Below, piece by piece: positions 4,372 through 10,550 of a stretch of 10,550 bases of DNA. Position numbers and translations under genes: made by a program. The stretch spans positions 1-10,550 of the forward strand of contig CAKPST010000061.1 in the NCBI GenBank assembly GCA_934183355.1. Direction: 5' to 3'. Numbering within the stretch: the stretch's first letter is position 1; each line of letters starts with the position of its first letter. Source of the stretch: an uncultured Prevotella sp. (GTDB lineage: Bacteria; Bacteroidota; Bacteroidia; Bacteroidales; Bacteroidaceae). The notes beneath the pieces are model-generated. The model saw only the letters and a program-made list of their open reading frames with translations. It searched no databases and had not been told where the DNA came from.

Positions 4372-6569
4372 TAGTCGTCAGCCAGTGTGAAGTCGAGTTG
4401 TTTCTTCTCCAGATTAGCGCTTGCCACTTTGATGCGTATCGGGTCGCCGAGCTGATACTTGTTGTGATGGCGGCGACCAACGAGGCAGTAGTTGCGCTCG
4501 TCGAAGTCGTAGTAGTCGTCGTCAAGGTCGCGCATGGGGACAAGTCCCTCGCAGTGGTTCTCGTCTATCTCGCAGTAGATGCCATACGACTGTATGCCTG
4601 AGATGTGAGCATCGTAGACGTTGCCCACACGCTCCGACATAAACTCCACTGCCTTGTACTTGATGGAGTCGCGCTCGGCATTGGCTGCTATCTGCTCCAT
4701 CTCGCTGGAGTGCTCACACAATGCTTCATAGTGTTCCTTGTTGGCAGAGCGTCCTCCCTCTTGATAGCGTGTGATGAGACGGTGAACCATCGTGTCGGGA
4801 TAGCGACGGATGGGCGATGTGAAGTGGGTGTAGTAGTCGAACGCCAATCCGAAGTGACCGATGTTGTGGATGGAGTATTTAGCCTTCATCATGGCACGCA
4901 GGGCGACGGTCTGTATGAGGTTTTGCTCGCGCTTGCCCTCGCAGTCGGACATAAGCGTATTGAGCGACTTGGCGAGTGCGCCACTTGTGCCGTCGGTCTT
5001 CATTTTATATCCAAACTTCACTACAAACTCACGCAGTGTCTCCAACTTTGTTGGGTCGGGATTGTCGTGTACACGATAAGGCAATGTCTTGGGTTTCTTG
5101 CCCTTAGCCACCTTGCCCACTGACTCAGCCACGGTGCGATTAGCAAGCAGCATAAACTCCTCGATGAGCTTGTTGGCATCCTTCGAGCGCTTGAAGTAGC
5201 AGCGTATTGGCTTGCCCTTCTCGTCGATATCAAAATGAAGTTCTTCACGGTCGAACTTCACAGCACCATTCTTGAATCGTGCTGCACGCAGTTTCTTAGC
5301 CAGTCGGTCGAGAGTGATGAGCTGGTCGGCATTCTCGCCCTTGTAGCCTCCCTTAGGTGCTGGCGGTGCCGGCTCGCCCTTGCCCTCCACCACTCCGTTG
5401 TCCTCAAGCAGCTGTTGCACCTCCTCGTAGGCATAGCGGCGGTTTGACTTTATCACGGTGTGTACGATGCGATAAGCCTTGACGTTGGCGTCGTCGTCGA
5501 GATTGAAGATGACGGAGAATGCCAGTTTCTCCTCGTCGGGGCGAAGCGAGCAGATGAAATTGCACAGACGCTCAGGCAACATCGGTATGGTGCGGTCGAC
5601 GAGATAGATGCTGGTGGCGCGTTTCACTGCCTCCTTGTCTATCACGGAGCCTTCCTTGACATAGTGCGACACGTCAGCGATGTGTACACCCACCTCCCAT
5701 AGTCCGTCCTTGAGCTTCTTGATAGACAGAGCGTCGTCGAAGTCCTTGGCATCCTTAGGGTCGATGGTACATGTGAAGGTGTCGCGGAAGTCCTCGCGCT
5801 GGGCGTAGTCCTCGGCTGTTATCTCGGCAGAAATCTTCTCGGCAGCCTCCTCCACGTTCTTAGGATATTTATACGGCAGTCCATACTGGGCGAGGATGGT
5901 GTTCATCTCTACGTCGTTGTTGCCCGACTTGCCGAGCACATCCACCACTTCGCCAATCATGTTGCGGTGGTCCTGGTCGGGCCACTCCACAATCTTCACC
6001 ACAGCGTTGTCGCCGTCCTTGCCGCCCTTGAGCTTGCGTCGTGGGATGATGATGCTATTGGCAAGCACGTTGGCAGGCGAGATGAGTGTGCAGAGGTCGT
6101 GGTCGAACGACAGTCGACCCACGAATGTGTCCTTGGCACGTTGCAGAATTTCTATCACCTGTGCCTCCTTGATGTGGTTCTTGCGGCGTGCCATGCACGA
6201 GAATCGCACGCGGTCGCCGGTGAGTGCCCACATAGAGTTGCGCTCGGCAACAAAGATTGGTTTGTCCGAACCATCTGGAGTGACGGTGTTCTTACCATTG
6301 GTCTTGCGCTGGAAGATGCCCTCTTGCACCTGACCTTTAAGATTGAGTTTGTATGAATTGTCAGAAACCTTGCTAACGAAGTCGTCCCATGCCATCTCCT
6401 CCATAATGTCGATGGCGAGCATCTTGAGAGGATGGGTGTCGAGATGGAGTGTGCGGAATATCTCCTTGAACGAAAGAGTCTTGCCGGGATTGGAGGCAAA
6501 TAGCTCCTCAAGTTTCGGGGCAAGCTGTTTTTTGGTCATGCGTTTGCCGCCTTTTTTTCCTTTTCCCAT
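4371..6569 (-). CDS. rnr: Ribonuclease R, 3'-5' exoribonuclease
   Basis: The 732-aa protein degrades structured RNA from the 3' end and takes part in mRNA, rRNA and tRNA quality control. Domains in order: basic leader (1-18), winged-helix region (about 12-75), two cold-shock OB folds (about 80-230), RNB catalytic domain (about 260-600) and C-terminal S1 domain (about 645-730). The RNB acidic cluster is intact in TIDPKDAKDFDDAL (D270, D276, D278, D279), and HFTSPIRRYPD (582-592) is the conserved active-site loop. A Gly/Pro-rich insert (EPAPPAPKGGYKG, about 399-411) interrupts the RNB domain and is probably a surface loop. The start at 6569 gives a Lys/Gly-rich leader; Met11 is an alternative. 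No clear promoter or SD was found upstream. It is transcribed divergently from the acyl-CoA synthetase gene. Confidence 0.96.
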   Translation of the reverse strand: MGKGKKGGKRMTKKQLAPKLEELFASNPGKTLSFKEIFRTLHLDTHPLKMLAIDIMEEMAWDDFVSKVSDNSYKLNLKGQVQEGIFQRKTNGKNTVTPDGSDKPIFVAERNSMWALTGDRVRFSCMARRKNHIKEAQVIEILQRAKDTFVGRLSFDHDLCTLISPANVLANSIIIPRRKLKGGKDGDNAVVKIVEWPDQDHRNMIGEVVDVLGKSGNNDVEMNTILAQYGLPYKYPKNVEEAAEKISAEITAEDYAQREDFRDTFTCTIDPKDAKDFDDALSIKKLKDGLWEVGVHIADVSHYVKEGSVIDKEAVKRATSIYLVDRTIPMLPERLCNFICSLRPDEEKLAFSVIFNLDDDANVKAYRIVHTVIKSNRRYAYEEVQQLLEDNGVVEGKGEPAPPAPKGGYKGENADQLITLDRLAKKLRAARFKNGAVKFDREELHFDIDEKGKPIRCYFKRSKDANKLIEEFMLLANRTVAESVGKVAKGKKPKTLPYRVHDNPDPTKLETLREFVVKFGYKMKTDGTSGALAKSLNTLMSDCEGKREQNLIQTVALRAMMKAKYSIHNIGHFGLAFDYYTHFTSPIRRYPDTMVHRLITRYQEGGRSANKEHYEALCEHSSEMEQIAANAERDSIKYKAVEFMSERVGNVYDAHISGIQSYGIYCEIDENHCEGLVPMRDLDDDYYDFDERNYCLVGRRHHNKYQLGDPIRIKVASANLEKKQLDFTLADD

Positions 6570-6733
6570 AGTCGTATTTGTTTAAAGTTAATCTCTTGAA
6601 ATAATTTATATCCTGTATATATCTACCTTCAGCTGCGGTTAGTCCGCCTATTAAAGGCTATGCAAATAAACAAAAAAAGTTTGAGATTAGGGCATGCCAA
6701 ACAAGGAAAAAAACGTATTTTTCCTTATTTTGT

Positions 6734-6764
6734 TTTGGCTTTTGCTATTTTTAGAGTATTTTTG
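6734..6764 (+). promoter_or_regulatory. Promoter of the acyl-CoA synthetase-prfB cluster
   Basis: TTTG (6734-6737), 19 bases, then TATTTTTG (6757-6764) matches the Bacteroidetes consensus exactly. Initiation near 6771 gives about 46 nt before the ATG at 6817. This argues against the longer reading frame that starts at 6694 and would be translated through the promoter. Confidence 0.75.
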
Positions 6765-6816
6765 CATATTCATTACTATGATTGCGACATTGCAGTCAAC
6801 AAATAAAACTACTATT

Positions 6817-8622
6817 ATGCAAACAAGATGTCATCTTTCGGTGCTCGCCCTTAAGCAGGCGGAGAAATATGGAGAGCGCGAAGCCTTTACTTATAAGGAC
6901 TTCGGTGGCTCGACGTGGAAAACCATGAGCTACAACCGCTTCGCACTATTGGTGAAGCAGGCAAGCAATGCCCTGCTCAACTTAGGGGCTAAACCGCAGG
7001 AAACCATCGGTGTTTTCTCGCAGAACTCCATACAGTATCTCATCACCGACTTCGGCGCTTATGGTGTGCGCATGGTGTCTATACCGTTCTATGCCACTGC
7101 GTCTGAGCAGCAGATACAATACATGATAAACGATGCGCAGATTAAGTTCCTCTTTGTGGGCGAGCAAGAGCAGTATGACAAGGCTCACCGCGTGTTTGCC
7201 ATGTGCCACTCGCTGGAGCGCATCATCATCTTCGATCGCTCGGTGCGCATCAGCTCACACGACCCTGCTGCGCTCTACTTCGACGACTTCCTGAAGCAGG
7301 GCGAGGGTCTGCCACGACAGAGCGAGGTGGAACAGCTATACAGCGAGGCTAACGACACCGACCTGTGCAACATCCTATACACATCAGGCACTACGGGCGA
7401 CTCGAAGGGCGTGATGCTGAGCTATGGACAATACAACGCTGCGTTGAAGGCTAACGACGAGGTGGTGCCTGTCACCGAGAACGACCGCATCATACAGTTC
7501 CTCCCTATTACACATATCTTTGAGCGCGGATGGTCTTACCTCTCGTTCTCTGAGGGAGCACACATCATCATCAACACCAACCCACACGACATACAGCAGT
7601 CGATGCGCGAGACTCATCCTACGTGTATGTCGAGCGTGCCGCGATTCTGGGAGAAGGTGTATCAGGCTGTGAAGGACAAGATTGACCGTTCGACACCTAT
7701 GCAGCAGCGCCTATTCCGCCACGCTCTGGAGGTGGGACGCCGATACAACATAGACTGCAAGAGCCGATGCAAGCGTCCGTCGCCGATACTTGCTATGGAA
7801 TACAAGGTTTGGGACAAGATGATTCTGCGACTGGTGCGCAAGCAGATTGGACTGGAGAATGCTAATTTATTCCCGACTGCTGGAGCCAGAGTGTCGCCAG
7901 AGGTAGAGCGCTTCACTCACTCTGTGGGCATCAATATGTGTGTGGGCTACGGCTTGACCGAGAGTCTTGCCACGGTGTCATGCGACCGCGAGAACATGCC
8001 GTTCACCATCGGTTCGGTGGGCAGACCTGTCAACGGACTTGAGGTGAAGATTGGCGAGAACGACGAGATATTGCTCAAGGGTCCCACCATCACTTCGGGC
8101 TACTACAAGCGCGACGCTGCCAACAAGGAGGCGTTCACCGAGGACGGATTCTTCCGCACAGGCGATGCTGGCTATATCAAGGACGGCGAGATATTCCTGA
8201 CTGAGCGCATCAAGGACCTCTTCAAGACATCCAACGGCAAGTATATCGCTCCGCAGATGATTGAGTCGCTGCTCCTTGTGGACAAGTTTATCGACCAGGT
8301 GGCTGTCATTGCCAACGAGCGCAAGTTTGTATCGGCTCTCATCGTGCCCGAGTTCCGACTCGTGGAGGAGTGGGCTAAGGACCACGGCATCGTCTTTGAG
8401 AGCCGCGAGGATCTCTGCGCCAATCCTAAGGTGAACAAGATGATGATGGAGCGCATACAGACTCTGCAGCAGCAACTGGCACCCTACGAGCAGATTAAGC
8501 GATTCACGCTCATTGCCCACCACTTCTCTATGGAGTCGGGCGAGCTGACTAACACGCTCAAGATACGCCGACCTATTATCAATAAGAACTTCAAGGAAGT
8601 GATTGACAAAATGTACGAATAG
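6817..8622 (+). CDS. Long-chain fatty acid-CoA ligase (AMP-forming)
   Basis: This 601-aa enzyme activates fatty acids through an acyl-adenylate and transfers them to CoA, feeding phospholipid synthesis or degradation. The ANL-superfamily signatures are in order: P-loop YTSGTTGDSKG (188-198), LPITHIFERG (229-238), YGLTES (378-383), FRTGD (446-450) and ERIKDLFKTSNGKYIAP (463-479). The last form is typical of the eukaryote-like and FadD15-like long-chain synthetases. I set the start at ATG 6817 (MQTRCHLSVLAL): homologous text begins there and the promoter lies at 6734-6764. Met at 6778 is possible. The frame open from 6694 encodes a spurious hydrophobic stretch made by T-rich promoter DNA. It is the first gene of the probable operon with prfB. 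Confidence 0.93.
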   Translation: MQTRCHLSVLALKQAEKYGEREAFTYKDFGGSTWKTMSYNRFALLVKQASNALLNLGAKPQETIGVFSQNSIQYLITDFGAYGVRMVSIPFYATASEQQIQYMINDAQIKFLFVGEQEQYDKAHRVFAMCHSLERIIIFDRSVRISSHDPAALYFDDFLKQGEGLPRQSEVEQLYSEANDTDLCNILYTSGTTGDSKGVMLSYGQYNAALKANDEVVPVTENDRIIQFLPITHIFERGWSYLSFSEGAHIIINTNPHDIQQSMRETHPTCMSSVPRFWEKVYQAVKDKIDRSTPMQQRLFRHALEVGRRYNIDCKSRCKRPSPILAMEYKVWDKMILRLVRKQIGLENANLFPTAGARVSPEVERFTHSVGINMCVGYGLTESLATVSCDRENMPFTIGSVGRPVNGLEVKIGENDEILLKGPTITSGYYKRDAANKEAFTEDGFFRTGDAGYIKDGEIFLTERIKDLFKTSNGKYIAPQMIESLLLVDKFIDQVAVIANERKFVSALIVPEFRLVEEWAKDHGIVFESREDLCANPKVNKMMMERIQTLQQQLAPYEQIKRFTLIAHHFSMESGELTNTLKIRRPIINKNFKEVIDKMYE

Positions 8623-8646
8623 GATTTCAAAATTCAAAACTCATAA

Positions 8647-9765
8647 ATGATAACAGCTGACCAACTAAAGGATGTGCTTGACAGAGCCGAGGCTCTGCAT
8701 CACTATCTGAATATCGACCAAAAGAAAGTAGAATTCGAGGAAGAACAGCTCCGCACACAGGCTCCCGACTTCTGGGACGACCCTAAGCGTGCCGAGGAGC
8801 AGATGAAGAAGGTGAAGTCGATAGAGAAGTGGATCACTGGCTACAAGCAGGTGAGCCAACTCGCCGAGGAGCTACAGCTTGCCTTCGACTATCATAAGGA
8901 AGAACTCGTCACCGAGGAGGAGGTGGACAACGACTATGCCGCTGCCATCAAAGCTATTGAGAACCTTGAGCTGATGAACATGCTCAGACAGAAGGAGGAC
9001 CCTATGGACTGTGTGATGAAAATCAACTCGGGTGCTGGCGGCACCGAGAGCCAAGACTGGGCTCAGATGCTCATGCGTATGTACATGCGATGGGCGGAGG
9101 CAAATGGTCATAAGGTGACTATCTCCAACCTTCAGGAGGGCGACGAGGCTGGCATCAAGAGTGTGACTATGGAGATAGAGGGTGGCGAGTATGCCTATGG
9201 CTATCTGAAGAGCGAGAACGGAGTTCACCGCTTGGTGCGCGTGTCGCCGTTCAATGCTCAGGGCAAGCGCATGACTTCGTTTGCGTCGGTGTTTGTTTCG
9301 CCACTTGTCGACGACACTATCGAGGTGTATGTCGACCCGTCGAAGGTGTCGTGGGACCTCTTCCGTTCGGGTGGTGCTGGCGGACAGAACGTCAACAAGG
9401 TGGAGACAGGTGTGCGTCTGCGCTATCAGTATACCGACCCCGACACTGGCGAGGAGGAGGAAATCCTCATCGAGAACACCGAGAGCCGCAAACAGCTCGA
9501 AAACCGCAACAATGCCATGCGACTTCTCAAGTCGCAACTCTACGACCGTGCTATGAAGAAACGTCTTGAGGCGCAGGCTAAGATAGAGGCTGGCAAGAAA
9601 AAAATTGAATGGGGAAGCCAGATTAGAAGTTATGTCTTCGACGACCGTCGTGTCAAAGACCATCGCACGGGCTATCAGACGGCTGACGTGGACGGTGTGA
9701 TGGACGGCAAGATCGACGGATTCATCAAGGCTTATCTGATGGAGTTCCCCGTAAACGACGAATAA
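8647..9765 (+). CDS. prfB: Peptide chain release factor 2
   Basis: RF2 (372 aa) recognises UGA and UAA and triggers peptide release. The stop-recognition motif SPF is at 200-202 (RVSPFNAQG) and the catalytic GGQ at 245-247 (SGGAGGQNVN). The N-terminal helical domain covers about 1-110, and the C-terminal WGSQIRSYVFDDRRVKDHRTG signature is present. In many bacteria prfB carries a +1 frameshift at CTTTGA after the codons for RGYL; here the same place (HHYLNID, 18-24) reads CTGAATATC in one open frame. This RF2 therefore lacks UGA-based autoregulation. It begins 24 bases after the acyl-CoA ligase gene and is followed after 23 bases by a small membrane protein gene. No SD is visible in the A-rich leader. 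Confidence 0.97.
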   Translation: MITADQLKDVLDRAEALHHYLNIDQKKVEFEEEQLRTQAPDFWDDPKRAEEQMKKVKSIEKWITGYKQVSQLAEELQLAFDYHKEELVTEEEVDNDYAAAIKAIENLELMNMLRQKEDPMDCVMKINSGAGGTESQDWAQMLMRMYMRWAEANGHKVTISNLQEGDEAGIKSVTMEIEGGEYAYGYLKSENGVHRLVRVSPFNAQGKRMTSFASVFVSPLVDDTIEVYVDPSKVSWDLFRSGGAGGQNVNKVETGVRLRYQYTDPDTGEEEEILIENTESRKQLENRNNAMRLLKSQLYDRAMKKRLEAQAKIEAGKKKIEWGSQIRSYVFDDRRVKDHRTGYQTADVDGVMDGKIDGFIKAYLMEFPVNDE

Positions 9766-9788
9766 ATAACTTAAAAAAACTAACAACT

Positions 9789-9929
9789 ATGAGCCAAAAC
9801 AGTAAGATTAAGCGTCAGAGATACGCTAAGGAACAGGAACGTAAAGGAAAGAAAGTAGTGGAATGGATTGCATGGGGACTGCTGGTTATGGCGGTTGGCT
9901 TTGCCATCTGGACAACTACTCAGGCATAG
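9789..9929 (+). CDS. Small single-pass membrane protein, 46 aa
   Basis: This short frame starts MSQNSKIKRQRYAKEQ and ends AIWTTTQA. Residues 1-22 are strongly basic (many Lys/Arg); residues about 26-43 (WIAWGLLVMAVGFAIW) form one hydrophobic helix, so the N-terminus should stay in the cytoplasm. It fits tightly between prfB (23 bases) and the CYTH gene (13 bases). Its start lies in TAACAACTATGAG, the identical 13 bases that begin the next gene, which supports real translation. I do not recognise a family. It could be a regulator or subunit of a membrane complex; no function can be stated. Confidence 0.72.
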   Translation: MSQNSKIKRQRYAKEQERKGKKVVEWIAWGLLVMAVGFAIWTTTQA

Positions 9930-9942
9930 AATCATAACAACT

Positions 9943-10431
9943 ATGAGTGGATTAGAAATAGAACGCAAGTTTCTCATACGTGAAGGCGGCTCCTGGAAGG
10001 ATGCCGCCTTTTCTTCAAGCCATATCAAGCAGGGCTACATGCCTTGCGAGTCGGCTACGGTGAGGGTGCGCACCCGCGACGACCGTTCGTGGCTCACCAT
10101 TAAGAGTCACAGCGACCGCACTGGGTTGTCGCGATATGAGTTTGAGAAGGAGATTAGCAACGACGAGGCGCAGCATCTCTTTGAGCTTTGTCGTGGTGGT
10201 GTCATCGACAAACGACGCTGGCTTGTCAAGAGTCCTGACGGCAAGCATACGTTCGAGGTGGACGAGTTCTTCGGCGACAACGAGGGACTGGTGATTGCTG
10301 AGGTGGAGCTGGGGTCGGAGGACGAGAGCTATGCCAAGCCAGATTTCATAGGCGATGAGGTGACGGGGGACAGACGCTACTACAACTCGCAACTGCTGAA
10401 GTCGCCGTATAAGTCGTGGAAGAAGGAATAG
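9943..10431 (+). CDS. CYTH-domain protein, probable triphosphate tunnel metalloenzyme
   Basis: The 162-aa protein has the CYTH layout. It begins with the signature EIERKFL (E5, E7, K9), which binds metal and phosphate. It continues with paired Arg in VRVR (R41, R43), K54 in TIKS, YEFEKEI (E67, E69), KRRW (R91, R92), EVDEF (D107) and AEVELG (E120, E122). These alternating charged residues line the beta-barrel tunnel. Family members hydrolyse inorganic triphosphate or, in other branches, thiamine triphosphate, or make cAMP. A short bacterial single-domain form like this is most often an inorganic triphosphatase, but the substrate is inference. I chose the ATG at 9943 because EIERKF belongs at the extreme N-terminus; a frame open from 9868 only overlaps the small membrane gene. 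It is the last gene of the cluster. Confidence 0.88.
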   Translation: MSGLEIERKFLIREGGSWKDAAFSSSHIKQGYMPCESATVRVRTRDDRSWLTIKSHSDRTGLSRYEFEKEISNDEAQHLFELCRGGVIDKRRWLVKSPDGKHTFEVDEFFGDNEGLVIAEVELGSEDESYAKPDFIGDEVTGDRRYYNSQLLKSPYKSWKKE

Positions 10432-10450
10432 TGAATCAATCAACGGAGAT

Positions 10451-10550
10451 TTAACGATTAAATTAACGGATAATTAACGATTAAATTAACGGATAATTAA
10501 CGATTAAATTAACGGATAATTAACGATTAAATTAACGGATAATTAACGAT
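10451..10550 (+). repeat. Perfect 23-bp tandem repeats of TTAACG motifs, running out of the window
   Basis: Four identical units start at 10451, 10474, 10497 and 10520, and a fifth begins at 10543. Each unit is a 12-bp half TTAACGATTAAA followed by an 11-bp half TTAACGGATAA, so TTAACG recurs at 12, 11, 12, 11 bases. The array starts 19 bases after the CYTH stop codon. It shares TTAACGGATAA and ATTAAATTAACG text with the array at 4234-4371. The right end is not seen. Confidence 0.88.

Noticed and set aside
6694..6816. 41-residue hydrophobic N-terminal extension of the acyl-CoA ligase, resembling a membrane anchor
   Set aside because: It overlaps a full-consensus promoter (TTTG-N19-TATTTTTG at 6734-6764), and its hydrophobicity comes from T-rich promoter DNA. 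The family-like sequence begins at the ATG at 6817.
8872..9786. 304-aa open frame opposite prfB
   Set aside because: It is a shadow of prfB: the plus strand shows the full RF2 signature, and the minus-strand product has no domain logic.

Overview
The window looks like chromosomal DNA from a member of the Bacteroidales, most likely Prevotellaceae (Prevotella/Segatella-like). Three things point there. Good matches to the Bacteroidetes promoter form TTTG-N19-TAnnTTTG lie before the tRNA and the acyl-CoA synthetase gene, with a weaker one before a nuclease-family gene. Most genes lack a clear Shine-Dalgarno. The order tRNA-Thr, raiA, xerC (all on the minus strand) is the arrangement I recall upstream of tuf in Bacteroides. 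Genus is inference.

Left part (1-1390, minus strand): xerC, then raiA (short HPF), then the 5' part of tRNA-Thr(UGU), which runs off the left edge and has its own promoter. raiA is preceded by an unusually perfect Shine-Dalgarno.

Middle part (about 1485-4370) is accessory. It begins with a 408-bp gene-free element bounded by perfect 26-bp inverted repeats; inside are six degenerate units in strict 22-bp register and a strong cruciform. Next, on the plus strand, is a nuclease-family gene that has lost its ATPase-like core in frame (233 aa). Then comes an A+T-rich gene for an unassigned protein with an HExxH metallopeptidase motif, a zinc ribbon and a coiled coil. It converges on rnr across an array of TTAACG/CGTTAA repeats that includes a 32-bp stem.

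Right part: rnr (RNase R, minus strand) faces a divergent plus-strand cluster. This is a long-chain acyl-CoA synthetase with a clear promoter, prfB (RF2, in one continuous frame without the programmed frameshift), a 46-aa membrane protein too short for usual ORF cut-offs, and a CYTH-domain triphosphatase-like protein. Gaps of 24, 23 and 13 bases suggest one operon. After it, a second TTAACG array of perfect 23-bp tandem units runs out of the window.

The housekeeping genes serve translation and RNA turnover (ribosome hibernation, termination, RNA decay), chromosome dimer resolution and lipid activation. The most unusual content is the repeat architecture and the two accessory proteins. I see no complete, recognisable defence or mobile system; the metallopeptidase-like protein is the best candidate for undescribed biology.
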